Under the pieces are notes generated by a model. It made no database searches, was not told the DNA's origin, and saw only the letters and a list, made by a program, of their open reading frames with translations. Position numbers and translations under genes: made by a program. A DNA stretch of 64,000 bases. Origin: Salipiger sp. H15. GTDB taxonomy: Bacteria; Pseudomonadota; Alphaproteobacteria; Rhodobacterales; Rhodobacteraceae. Below are positions 8,119-15,954 of the stretch, piece by piece (position 1 is the stretch's first letter; each line of letters begins with the position of its first letter). The stretch lies in assembly GCF_040409955.1 (NCBI RefSeq), contig NZ_CP123385.1, positions 124,001-188,000 on the forward strand. Direction: 5' to 3'.

Positions 8119-8661
8119 ATGCCCCGGATTCTCGGCCTCAGCGGCAGCCTGCGCGCTGCCTCGTTCAACGCCGGCCTGCTGCGCGCGGCCATGGAGCTCG
8201 CCCCCGAGGACTGCCCGGTGCTGCCGGGCTCGATCCGCGAGGTGCCGCTCTACAATGCCGACGACGAGGCCGCCGGGGGGCTGCCCGTCGCGGTGAAGAC
8301 GCTGCAGGCGCAACTCGCCGAGGCGGACGGGCTGCTGCTGGTCACGCCGGAGTACAACAACGGCATTCCGGGCGTCTTCAAGAACGCCATCGACTGGATG
8401 TCGCGCGGCGACGGGCTCAAGATCTTCAGGGACAAGCCGGTGGCGATCATCGGCGCCTCGCCCGGCGGCTTCGGCACGATCCTGTCACAGGCGCATTGGC
8501 TGCCGGTGATGCGGGCGCTCGGCGCGCAGCCCTGGTTCGGCGCGAAGCTCATGGTGCCGCAGGCGCGGCAGGCCTTCGACGCCGAGGGCAACCTGACCGA
8601 CGAGACGGTGCGCACCCGCCTGCAGGCGCTGCTGGCCAGCTTTGCCGCCAGCCTCGGATGA
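8119..8661 (+). CDS. NADPH-dependent FMN reductase family protein
   Basis: The 180-residue flavodoxin-like protein has the family marks LGLSGSLRAASFNAGLLRAA near the N-terminus and LLVTPEYNNGIPGVFKNAIDW at about 75-95, the loops that hold FMN. These enzymes reduce FMN, quinones, azo dyes or chromate with NAD(P)H in the cytosol. The physiological electron acceptor cannot be predicted. GGAAGGA lies just before the ATG. It ends four bases before the convergent acetyltransferase gene. Confidence 0.88.
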   Translation: MPRILGLSGSLRAASFNAGLLRAAMELAPEDCPVLPGSIREVPLYNADDEAAGGLPVAVKTLQAQLAEADGLLLVTPEYNNGIPGVFKNAIDWMSRGDGLKIFRDKPVAIIGASPGGFGTILSQAHWLPVMRALGAQPWFGAKLMVPQARQAFDAEGNLTDETVRTRLQALLASFAASLG

Positions 8662-8664
8662 GCC

Positions 8665-9243
8665 TCAGAGCGGCTTGACCAGCAGCACCCACTCCTCGAG
8701 ATCGCTCTCCCAGCTGCCGTGGATGCAGGGCCGGCGCGCCGCTTCGGCGTAGCCCTGCCGCTCGTAGAGCCGCCGCGCATCCTCGTTGCCGCCGGCGACG
8801 ATGATGCTCATGCGATCCAGCCCCTCGTCGCGGGCGATCTCCTCGGCGAGTTGCAGCAGGCCCGAGCCGAGCCCCATGCCGCGGTGGTTCGGGTAGCAGG
8901 CAAGCACGTTGACGTACCAGCTGCCCGGCGCGGCGTTCTCGAGCTCCTGCAGCGGGCGGAACACCTCGGGAAGGTCATCGGGCACCGGCTCGGGCTCGGC
9001 GTCGATCGGGTAGCCGGTCAGCCCGGCCACCGCGCCGGCGCCGAAATCCACCACCACCACCTGCCCCTCGCGGGCCTTCTCGGCCTGCCGCTGGCGGCCC
9101 ACCTCCCAGGGGTCCTGCCCCTCGGCGGCGAGCCCCGTCCAGAAGTGCAGCGGCAGCCCCTCCCCGGCGAAATTCACAAGCTCCGCAAGCTCCTGCGCAT
9201 CTTCCGGCGTGGCAAGCCGATATGGCGGTGAAAGGTCGATCAT
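8665..9243 (-). CDS. GNAT family N-acetyltransferase
   Basis: The 192-residue protein contains the GNAT acetyl-CoA loop in VLACYPNHRGMGLGSGLLQLAEE and a C-terminal ARRLYERQGYAEA, both typical of the fold. The acyl acceptor is unknown. The ATG at 9243 is chosen over an upstream one because GGGAGGA precedes it at a good distance and MIDLSPPYRLATPEDAQEL is a normal GNAT start. It is a single gene convergent with the FMN reductase and divergent from the TetR gene. Confidence 0.85.
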   Translation of the reverse strand: MIDLSPPYRLATPEDAQELAELVNFAGEGLPLHFWTGLAAEGQDPWEVGRQRQAEKAREGQVVVVDFGAGAVAGLTGYPIDAEPEPVPDDLPEVFRPLQELENAAPGSWYVNVLACYPNHRGMGLGSGLLQLAEEIARDEGLDRMSIIVAGGNEDARRLYERQGYAEAARRPCIHGSWESDLEEWVLLVKPL

Positions 9244-9342
9244 CTTGCCGGTCCTCCCCTGACGGCTGGCAGTCCACCCTATCACGCCGGCGCCCTCCTG
9301 TCCTTGCCTGCCGCTATCGCCACGTCACGATGCCGCAGGGAC

Positions 9343-9357
9343 TAGACGACCGGTCTA
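9343..9357. promoter_or_regulatory. TetR-type operator (TAGAC-N5-GTCTA)
   Basis: The inverted repeat TAGAC-N5-GTCTA has GACCGGTC as a perfect core (9348-9355) and ends 20 bases before the tetR start codon. It resembles the TAGACC/GGTCTA half-sites reported for the NemR group of TetR regulators, so autorepression is likely. Confidence 0.6.
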
Positions 9358-9377
9358 TTTTAACTATGTAGCCCTGC

Positions 9378-9977
9378 ATGACCGAGCCGAGCAAATCCGA
9401 AGCCACCCGCAAGAAGATCCTGACCACCGGGCGCGAGCTTGTCCTTCGGGGCGGGTTCACCGGCGTGGGCCTGTCGCAGATCCTGAAGGAGAGCGGCGTG
9501 CCGAAGGGGTCGTTCTACTACTACTTCCCCTCCAAGGAGGCCTTCGGCTGCGCCCTGCTCGAGGATTACGTGGCCGAGTACCTCGCGCAGGTCGACGCGC
9601 TCGCCGAGTCCCCCGGCAGCGCCGCCGACCGGCTCGGCGCCTACTGGGACGGCTGGCTTGGCGAGGCTGCCTCCGACGGCATGGCCGGCCGCTGCCTCGT
9701 GGTGAAGCTCGCGGCCGAGATCGCCGACCTTTCCGAGGACATGCGCCGCGTGCTCGACGAGGGGGTCCAGGACCTGATCGCCCGCATTGCCGCGCTGCTC
9801 ACCGAGGGCGGCGAGGACGGCTCGCTGCGGCCGCTGCCCGACCCCGAAGGCACGGCCTCCGGTCTTTACGCCCAATGGCTCGGGGCGGCGATCCTGTCGA
9901 AGCTCTCGCAGGACGACGCCCCGCTCAGGCAGGCGCGCGCGGACACCGCCCGCCGCCTCTTCCCCGACATTCCCTGA
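9378..9977 (+). CDS. TetR/AcrR family transcriptional regulator
   Basis: The 199-residue protein has an N-terminal helix-turn-helix (TRKKILTTGRELVLRGGFTGV, then SQILKESGVPKGSFYYYFPSKEAF) and a ligand-binding C-terminal half of the usual size. It sits 17 bases upstream of a quinone/enoyl-reductase-like gene. A TAGAC-N5-GTCTA palindrome overlaps its presumed promoter. This arrangement is typical of electrophile-sensing TetR proteins that control an adjacent reductase. The inducer is not known. Regulation of its neighbour is inferred from the operon structure. Confidence 0.88.
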   Translation: MTEPSKSEATRKKILTTGRELVLRGGFTGVGLSQILKESGVPKGSFYYYFPSKEAFGCALLEDYVAEYLAQVDALAESPGSAADRLGAYWDGWLGEAASDGMAGRCLVVKLAAEIADLSEDMRRVLDEGVQDLIARIAALLTEGGEDGSLRPLPDPEGTASGLYAQWLGAAILSKLSQDDAPLRQARADTARRLFPDIP

Positions 9978-9994
9978 CACGAAGGATACCCAAC

Positions 9995-10975
9995 ATGCGC
10001 GCAGCCTATCACGACGTCTTCGGCGACCCGGCCGAGGTGATGCTCTTCGGCGAGATCGACATCCCCAAGCCCGCCGCGGGCGAGGTGCTGGTCAAGATGA
10101 TCCTGTCGCCGATCCACAACCATGACCTCTGGACCATCCGCGGCCAGTACGGCTACGTCCCCGAGCTGCCCGGCGAGATCGGCGGCTCCGAGGCGGTGGG
10201 CACCGTGGCCGCCGTCGGCGAGGGTGTCGATGCAGCGCTGCTCGGCCAGCGCATCTCGGTCGGCGGCGTGCACGGCAGCTGGGCCGAGTTCTTCATCGCC
10301 AAGGCCGCGACCCTCGTGCCGCTGCCCGAGGCGATCAGGGACGAGGACGCGGCGCAGCTCATCGCCATGCCGTTCAGCGCCATCGCCCTGCTCGACTCGC
10401 TGAAGGTCGGCGAATGCGAGTGGCTGGTGCAGACCGCCGCGAACGGCGCGGTCGGCAAGATCATGGTGAGCCTCGCAAAGGCGCGCGGCATCAAGCTCTT
10501 GAACCTCGTGCGCCGCGCCGAGGCGGTGGACGAGTTGAAGGCGCTCGGCGCCGAGCACGTGCTCTGCACCTCGGACGAGGGCTGGCTGGACGCCGCGAAG
10601 GCGCTGATCGGCGAGGCGGGCGCGGTCTCGGCCATCGACTCCGTCGGGGCGGAGCTCGGCATGGCGCTGGCCGCGCTCCTGGGCCGCGACGGTGAATACG
10701 TGGTCTTCGGCACCGCCACCGGCGCGCCGCTGCAGCTGCCGAGCGGCGAGATGATCACCAAGCACCTCGCGGTGCGCGGCTTCTGGGCCTCGCGCGTCTT
10801 CGGCGAGATGGACAACGCGACGCAGGTGCGCCTGCTGACCGAGCTCGTGACGCTGGCCGCGCAGGGCAAGCTCGCGCTCGACGTGGGCGGGGTCTTCCCG
10901 CTCGAGGAGGTCGCCGCCGCGATGACCGCCGCGCAGACCCCGGCGCGCAGCGGCAAGATCATGCTGCGGGCCTGA
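9995..10975 (+). CDS. Zinc-free MDR oxidoreductase (quinone/enoyl reductase-like)
   Basis: The 326-residue medium-chain dehydrogenase/reductase begins MRAAYHDVFGDPAEVMLFGEI. It has the NADPH-binding segment QTAANGAVGKIMVSLAKARGIKLL and lacks the Cys cluster of zinc alcohol dehydrogenases. SPIHNHDLWTIRGQYG with GEIGGSEAVGTV resembles the trans-2-enoyl-CoA reductase/quinone reductase branch. It probably reduces an activated double bond or a quinone with NADPH. An ATG 17 bases after the tetR stop, with AAGGA upstream, makes the two genes an operon. Confidence 0.85.
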   Translation: MRAAYHDVFGDPAEVMLFGEIDIPKPAAGEVLVKMILSPIHNHDLWTIRGQYGYVPELPGEIGGSEAVGTVAAVGEGVDAALLGQRISVGGVHGSWAEFFIAKAATLVPLPEAIRDEDAAQLIAMPFSAIALLDSLKVGECEWLVQTAANGAVGKIMVSLAKARGIKLLNLVRRAEAVDELKALGAEHVLCTSDEGWLDAAKALIGEAGAVSAIDSVGAELGMALAALLGRDGEYVVFGTATGAPLQLPSGEMITKHLAVRGFWASRVFGEMDNATQVRLLTELVTLAAQGKLALDVGGVFPLEEVAAAMTAAQTPARSGKIMLRA

Positions 10976-10991
10976 GGCCGGACAAGACAAA

Positions 10992-11018
10992 GCCCCCGCG
11001 CCGTGACGGTGCGGGGGC
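10992..11018. terminator. Hairpin between convergent genes
   Basis: GCCCCCGC (10992-10999) pairs with GCGGGGGC (11011-11018) between the reductase and the minus-strand transporter operon. Only a short TTT tract follows on the minus side, so termination strength is uncertain. Confidence 0.6.
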
Positions 11019-11068
11019 AGTTCCCACGGGCCGGGGAGTGCGGCCCATGGTGGGGGATCAGAAGGCGC

Positions 11069-11548
11069 TCAGAGGAAGATCTGCGCCACGATGGCCGAGC
11101 CGACATAGGTGCCGGTCATCACCAGCACGGCGACCACGGCGATCTTCCAGCCCGAGGTCTTGGCGATCTCGATCTCGCGCCGGGCGATCGCGATGCCCGC
11201 GTAGGCGAGGCAGGGCGTGGCCAGCGTCAGGAAGTTGACGTGGCTGACCTGCTCGAGCACCCACGCGCTGCCCGGGGTCCAGGGCATGGTGGCGAGGATG
11301 CCCACGAGTGAGATCCAGGCCACCGAGGGCAGCTTGAAGGGCACGACCTTGGTCAGCACCATGCCGACCATGCACATCACCCACAGGATGATCAGCCCCA
11401 CCAGCCCCTGCGGCACGGTGTTCTCGGTCGCCACGGTGTTGCCGACAAGGGCGATCACGCAGACCACCGCCAGCGCCGCGGCATGGGCGCCGAGGCCGAG
11501 CTTGGGCTCTTCGGAAAGGTCGAGCTCTTGGGTTTGGATGTCGCTCAT
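11069..11548 (-). CDS. Small multi-spanning membrane protein, partner of the DUF3100 protein
   Basis: The 159-residue protein has about four hydrophobic segments (ALAVVCVIALVGNTVA, GLVGLIILWVMCMVGMVL, VAWISLVGILATM, VAVLVLMTGTYVGSAIVAQI) after a charged, cytoplasmic-looking N-terminus. It starts three bases after the stop of the DUF3100 gene and is last in the operon. The two most likely form one carrier, in the manner of two-subunit transporters such as MadLM. I do not recognise a named family. Its substrate should be an intermediate of the dehydrogenase pathway encoded upstream. Confidence 0.7.
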   Translation of the reverse strand: MSDIQTQELDLSEEPKLGLGAHAAALAVVCVIALVGNTVATENTVPQGLVGLIILWVMCMVGMVLTKVVPFKLPSVAWISLVGILATMPWTPGSAWVLEQVSHVNFLTLATPCLAYAGIAIARREIEIAKTSGWKIAVVAVLVMTGTYVGSAIVAQIFL

Positions 11549-11551
11549 GGC

Positions 11552-12367
11552 TCAGGCTCCGGCTTTCGAGGGCTCTTTGCGGCCCAGCAGGTCGTAGAGT
11601 TTCTCGGTCACCGGCAGCGCCACGAAGACGCAGAGGTAGAGGCCGGTGGCGTAGGTCAGCACGTTCGAGGCGCCCGCGAGCGCGAGGATCTGCTCCTCCA
11701 TGTCGGGCACCGCGTGCACCAGCGCGCCGGAGCAGGCCGCCATCATGCTGCCCGAGCCGATGCCGCAGGCCATGGCGAGCGCCTCGATCGAGAAGGCCCC
11801 GGTGGTGGCGAGGATCGAGGCGAGGATGGCGAAGATGAAGGTGCCGAAGAGCGTGCCGATCACGTAGACACCCATGACGCCCGCGCCTTCCTGGCTCTTG
11901 AGCCCGTACTTGTCGGCGATGATCGCGATGTTGGGCTCGCGCGCCACCGAGAAGCAGGCACCGATCGACTCGCGGCCCATGCGCAGCACCAGCACGGCCA
12001 CGGGGAAGGCCAGCACGATGGTGCCGAGGTTGCCCAGCTCCTGCAGGATGAGCGCGGGACCGGCGGCGACGATCTTGTCCATCGACGGGCCGATGATCGT
12101 GCCGAACTTGGCGATGAAGGGCATGATCGCGATGACGATCAGCGGCGAGGCGGCGTGCACCTCGCGGTCGCGGATCAGCGCGCGGGCGCCGGCGATCACG
12201 TTGGGGTTGATCAGCAGCCCCATGACGAAGGCGTAGAGCAGCGGCAGCAGCAGGATCGAGCCGATGCCGATCGGGATGGCGATGACGCCGATCATCTCGG
12301 CGATCACGGTGATGACCAGCACGCTCAGATGCAGCCGCCAGTCCAGAAGGATGTCTTTTATGGGCAT
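11552..12367 (-). CDS. DUF3100 family membrane protein, probable transporter subunit
   Basis: The 271-residue protein has about seven hydrophobic stretches. It carries loop motifs I associate with DUF3100: LQELGNLGTIVLAFPVAVL, MGRESIGACFSVAREPNIA and ACGIGSGSMMAACSGAL. The Gly/Ser-rich intramembrane segments suggest a carrier rather than a structural protein. GAGAGG lies upstream of the ATG. It lies 104 bases after the aldehyde dehydrogenase gene and is followed directly by the small membrane protein. A role in import of the substrate used by the two dehydrogenases is inferred from context only. Confidence 0.75.
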   Translation of the reverse strand: MPIKDILLDWRLHLSVLVITVIAEMIGVIAIPIGIGSILLLPLLYAFVMGLLINPNVIAGARALIRDREVHAASPLIVIAIMPFIAKFGTIIGPSMDKIVAAGPALILQELGNLGTIVLAFPVAVLVLRMGRESIGACFSVAREPNIAIIADKYGLKSQEGAGVMGVYVIGTLFGTFIFAILASILATTGAFSIEALAMACGIGSGSMMAACSGALVHAVPDMEEQILALAGASNVLTYATGLYLCVFVALPVTEKLYDLLGRKEPSKAGA

Positions 12368-12471
12368 GAAGGGGACCTCTCTGTTGTCGCCCGCGATTTT
12401 TCGGGCGCATTGGCCGGGACCGGGGGGCTACCCGGTCCGCGGCAGAAGGTGAAGGGCGAAACGACCTTGCG

Positions 12472-14007
12472 TCAGCCCGGCGCGTAGCCGAAGCCCTGCG
12501 CGGGGCTCGCCGCGGTCTCGACCCAGACCGATTTCGTCTGGGTGTAGGCGGCCAGCGCCTCTCGGCCCGAGGAGCGTCCGTAGCCCGAGCGGCCGAAACC
12601 GCCAAAGGGCGACATGACGTTGATCGTCTTGTAGCTGTTGACCCAGAAGGTGCCCGCCCGAACCTGCGCCGCCATGCGGTGCGCCCGGCCGACGTCCTGC
12701 GTCCAGACCGCGCCGGCAAGGCCGTAGGGCGTTGCATTCGCGAGCGCGATCGCCTCTTCCTCGCTGTCGAAGGGCAGCACCGAGACGACGGGGCCGAAGA
12801 CTTCCTCGTTGGCGATGGTCATCTGCGGCGTCACGCGGTCGACGACGGTCGGGGCGAAGAAGTAGCCACCGCTCGCCGCCAGTGCCTCGGGCTTGGCGCC
12901 GCCGCTGGCGATCTCGGCGCCTTGGCCGACAGCTTCCTTCACCATCGCGTCGATCTTCGACCATTGCCGCAGGTTGTTGACCGGGCCGATCTGGGTCGCC
13001 GGATCCATCGGCGCACCGACCGGGATGCGGCCCGCGGCGAGGCTCAGCTTCTCGACCATCTCGGCATGGACCGAGCGGTGCACCAGCAGGCGCGAGCCCG
13101 CGACGCAGCTCTGCCCGCAGGAGGCAAAGATCGCCGCCTGCGCGCCGATCACCGCGCGGTCGAGGTCGGCGTCGCCGAAAACGATGTTGGCCGACTTGCC
13201 GCCGAGCTCCAGCACCGAGGGCACCAGCCGCTTCGCCGCCGCGCCCGCGATCTTGGCTCCCGCCTCGGCCGAGCCCACGAAGACCACCAGCGCCGTCGCC
13301 GGGTTCTCGATCATCGCCTGGCCCGAGCCCGGACCGTCGCCCGCGATGACGTTGACGAGGCCCTTGGGCGCGCCCGCCTTCTCGCAGAGGATGCCGACCA
13401 CGATGGACGAGAGCGGCGTCAGCTCCGAGGGTTTGATCATCACGCCGTTGCCCGCGCAGATCGCCGGGGCGACCTGCCAGCAGCAGGTGAAGAGCGGCGC
13501 GTTCCAGGGGGTGATCTGGCTGACCACGCCGAGCGGCTCGTGCCGGGTGTAGTTGAGGTGCGTCGAGGGCACGGGGATCACGTCGCCGGTGATCTTGTCG
13601 CACCAGCCGGCGTAATACTCGAACATCTCGGCCATGCGCGCGGGCTCGCCGGTGGTGTCGCGGATCGGGCGGCCCGAGGAAAGGGCTTCCAGCTCCGACA
13701 GCGCGGCGGCATTGGCGCGCAGCTGGCGGCCGATCTCGAACATGATGCGCCCGCGCTCGGAGGCGGTCTTGGCGAACCATTCCTTCTGCGCGCGGGTCGC
13801 GGCCTCGGCGGCCTGCGCGACCACCTCGGCGCCGGCGTCCCTGTAGCGGGCAAAGACCTCGCCCGTCGCCGGGTCGGTCAGCTCGAGCGCGTGCCCGGTG
13901 CCCGGCACCAGCGCGCCGCCGACGTAGGACTGCACCTCGGAGGAGCCGGTCAGGTCCTTCAGCAGCTCGGCCACGCGGGCGGCGGTATCGACCATGTCCT
14001 TGGCCAT
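12472..14007 (-). CDS. NAD(P)-dependent aldehyde dehydrogenase
   Basis: The 511-residue protein has the complete ALDH signature: VSQITPWNAPLF, the glutamate motif VLELGGKSANIVF, the catalytic Cys in CGQSCVAGSR, and MSPFGGFGRSGYGR near the end. It oxidises an aldehyde to the acid; the substrate is unknown. The ATG at 14007 overlaps the stop of the preceding dehydrogenase gene by one base (TGATG), with GAAGGA upstream, so translation is coupled. Together the two enzymes could convert an alcohol to an acid. Confidence 0.93.
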   Translation of the reverse strand: MAKDMVDTAARVAELLKDLTGSSEVQSYVGGALVPGTGHALELTDPATGEVFARYRDAGAEVVAQAAEAATRAQKEWFAKTASERGRIMFEIGRQLRANAAALSELEALSSGRPIRDTTGEPARMAEMFEYYAGWCDKITGDVIPVPSTHLNYTRHEPLGVVSQITPWNAPLFTCCWQVAPAICAGNGVMIKPSELTPLSSIVVGILCEKAGAPKGLVNVIAGDGPGSGQAMIENPATALVVFVGSAEAGAKIAGAAAKRLVPSVLELGGKSANIVFGDADLDRAVIGAQAAIFASCGQSCVAGSRLLVHRSVHAEMVEKLSLAAGRIPVGAPMDPATQIGPVNNLRQWSKIDAMVKEAVGQGAEIASGGAKPEALAASGGYFFAPTVVDRVTPQMTIANEEVFGPVVSVLPFDSEEEAIALANATPYGLAGAVWTQDVGRAHRMAAQVRAGTFWVNSYKTINVMSPFGGFGRSGYGRSSGREALAAYTQTKSVWVETAASPAQGFGYAPG

Positions 14008-14918
14008 CACATCTTTTCCTTCTGGCTGAGGCGGTCCACCGCGGGATCGCCCATGTGCATGAAATCGTCAGCGTCGGTCAGGCCCGAGTTCTCCTCGGCC
14101 CAGAGACCCGCCACGAGGTCGGCCACCGGCATCGCGCAGCCGACGCTTTGCGCCAGCTCGCGGGCGAGCCGCACGTCCTTGCGCATCAGCCCGGTGCTGA
14201 AGCCCGAGTTGAAGCTGCGCGGCAGCACCCAGTTGGGGAAATGGATCTCGGACAGCGCGCTGCGCCCGGTGGCCGAGTTGATCACCCGCAGCGCATCCTC
14301 CGCGCCGACACCGGCGGCTTCGGCCAGCCGCAGCGCCTCGAGCGTGGTGACCATGTGGCTTGCCACCAGCATGTTGTTGACCAGCTTGGCGACGTTGCCC
14401 GCGCCGCTGGGGCCGACGTGGAGGATCTTCGCCGCCATCGCCTCGAGCGCGGGCATCGCCGCGCCGACCCATTTCTCGTCGCCGCCGAGCATCACCGAGA
14501 GCTGCCCCGATGCGGCGCCCGAGGGGCCGCCGCTGACCGGCGCGTCGAGGAAGCCGTGGCCGGCCGTAGCCAGCCGGGTTGCGAGCTTGCGGCTGACCTC
14601 GGCCTCGGAGGTCGAGGTGTCGATGATGACCTTCGCGGCGGTGCCCGGCTCGAGCAGCCCCGCGCCTTCCGCCGCCGCGACGACCGCCTCGACGTGCGCC
14701 GCCGTGGGCAGCGAGAGCACGATCACCTCGGCCGAGGCAAAGACCTCCTCGGGGCTGGCCTTGGGCGCGATGCCCGCCTCGCGCGCCCGGTCCTGCGCGG
14801 CCGGGGCCGGGTCGTAGCCCGCCACCTCGAAGCCCGCGCGGGCAAGGCTCGAGGCCATGCCGAAGCCCATCGCCCCAAGCCCGATCACCCCGGCCCGTCT
14901 GCCTGTCTCTGCTGCCAT
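14007..14918 (-). CDS. 3-hydroxyisobutyrate dehydrogenase-like NAD(P)-dependent oxidoreductase
   Basis: The 303-residue beta-hydroxyacid dehydrogenase has the Rossmann motif GVIGLGAMGFGMASSLARAG, the substrate-binding FLDAPVSGGPSGAASGQL and the catalytic lysine in GNVAKLVNNML. It oxidises the 3-hydroxy group of a small acid; which acid is unclear. The ATG at 14918 is preceded by AGGAG at a good distance. It is the first gene of a four-gene unit with ALDH, DUF3100 and the small membrane protein. A motif shared with the second unit lies about 100 bases upstream. Confidence 0.9.
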   Translation of the reverse strand: MAAETGRRAGVIGLGAMGFGMASSLARAGFEVAGYDPAPAAQDRAREAGIAPKASPEEVFASAEVIVLSLPTAAHVEAVVAAAEGAGLLEPGTAAKVIIDTSTSEAEVSRKLATRLATAGHGFLDAPVSGGPSGAASGQLSVMLGGDEKWVGAAMPALEAMAAKILHVGPSGAGNVAKLVNNMLVASHMVTTLEALRLAEAAGVGAEDALRVINSATGRSALSEIHFPNWVLPRSFNSGFSTGLMRKDVRLARELAQSVGCAMPVADLVAGLWAEENSGLTDADDFMHMGDPAVDRLSQKEKM

Positions 14919-15018
14919 GTGATCTCCTGTTCTTTTCCGTTTGGGCCCCGGGGGGCCGGTGTTCGGAAAACTATCCGGAGGAGGCGTGTTCACAGGAAGC
15001 GCTGCAATCGAGCACATC

Positions 15019-15039
15019 GCGTTGCCCTGCAGGCAACAC
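15019..15039 (-). promoter_or_regulatory. Probable LysR operator, copy 1
   Basis: GCGTTGCCCTGC-N4-AACAC lies about 100 bases upstream of the 3-hydroxyisobutyrate-dehydrogenase-like gene. Within it, GTTGCC-N5-GGCAAC (15021-15037) forms an inverted repeat of the LysR type. The same 17 fixed bases recur, in the same orientation, before the SAT-like operon at 18883. Confidence 0.65.
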
Positions 15040-15045
15040 GGAATG

Positions 15046-15954
15046 TCAGGCGCGGAAGGCCACCATGCGGTCGGAGAGGAAGCTGGCGACCAGTTCCACC
15101 GACTTCGGAAGGCGGCGGCGGGCGCGCACCATGAGGTGGGTGCTCACCCGGTGCAGCGCGGGCTCGTCCAGCTCGACCACCGCGAGATCGCCGCGATCCG
15201 CCTGAATGGACGCGGAAAACCGCGGCAGGAAGGTCACGCCCATGCCCGCGCTCACGTAGCGGATCAGCAGCGCGATCGAGGCGGTTTCGACATGCACCCG
15301 CAGCGCCAGCCCGCGGTCCGCGGCGACCTGCCCGACGAGGTGGCGGATGGCGTGGCGGGCGTCGAGCATGGCGACGGGATGCTCCAGCACCTCGGCCAGC
15401 GCCACGCTCTCGCGCCCCGCCAGCGCTGAATTTGCGGGCACCACGGCGCAGAGCGGCTGGCGTCCGACCGCGAGCGAGCGCGTCGCCTCGGTGACCAGCG
15501 GGTTGTAGGCGATTCCGATGTCGGCCTCGCCCTCGATCACCCGGCGCTGCAGCTCGCCGGTGCCCGCGTGGTCGATGGCAAAGCGCAGGTCAGGCTGAAG
15601 GCGGCTCAGCTCCGAGAGGCCGTTCTCCAGCAGGTCGGCGGTGAACCCCTCGCCGAGCGCGATGCGCACGGTCTGGCTGCGCCCGTCGCGGTAGCGGCCG
15701 ATCTGGTCGAGCAGGAAGGTCTGCTCGTCCTGCAGGTGCAGCGCGTGCTCGCGCAGCAGCTCGCCTGCCTCGGTCACCGTCACCCCCTTCGAGCTGCGCT
15801 CGAACAGCGTGACCCCGAGCCGCGCCTCGGCCTCGGCGATCTTGCGCGAGATCGCCGAGGGCACCACGTTCAGCCGCTCCGCCGCGCGGCGGATCGAGCC
15901 CTCCTGCGCGACCGCGAGGAACTCGCGCAGGAAGCGGCTGTCGAGCGCGTCCAT
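15046..15954 (-). CDS. LysR family transcriptional regulator
   Basis: The 302-residue protein has a standard LysR winged helix at its N-terminus (FLREFLAVAQEGSIRRAAER, then SAISRKIAEAEARLGVTLFERSSKG) and a full co-inducer domain. Its ATG overlaps the stop of the M20 gene (TAATG), so it is co-translated with the upstream unit and lies just ahead of the second unit. It probably activates both, since a shared motif precedes each. The ligand is unknown. Confidence 0.92.
   Translation of the reverse strand: MDALDSRFLREFLAVAQEGSIRRAAERLNVVPSAISRKIAEAEARLGVTLFERSSKGVTVTEAGELLREHALHLQDEQTFLLDQIGRYRDGRSQTVRIALGEGFTADLLENGLSELSRLQPDLRFAIDHAGTGELQRRVIEGEADIGIAYNPLVTEATRSLAVGRQPLCAVVPANSALAGRESVALAEVLEHPVAMLDARHAIRHLVGQVAADRGLALRVHVETASIALLIRYVSAGMGVTFLPRFSASIQADRGDLAVVELDEPALHRVSTHLMVRARRRLPKSVELVASFLSDRMVAFRA

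Noticed and set aside
11069-12367. Possibility that the small membrane protein and DUF3100 gene are one gene split by a frameshift
   Set aside because: Each has its own stop and start with sensible membrane segments, and the gap between them is a clean three bases. A two-subunit carrier is the simpler reading, though comparison with fused homologues would settle it.
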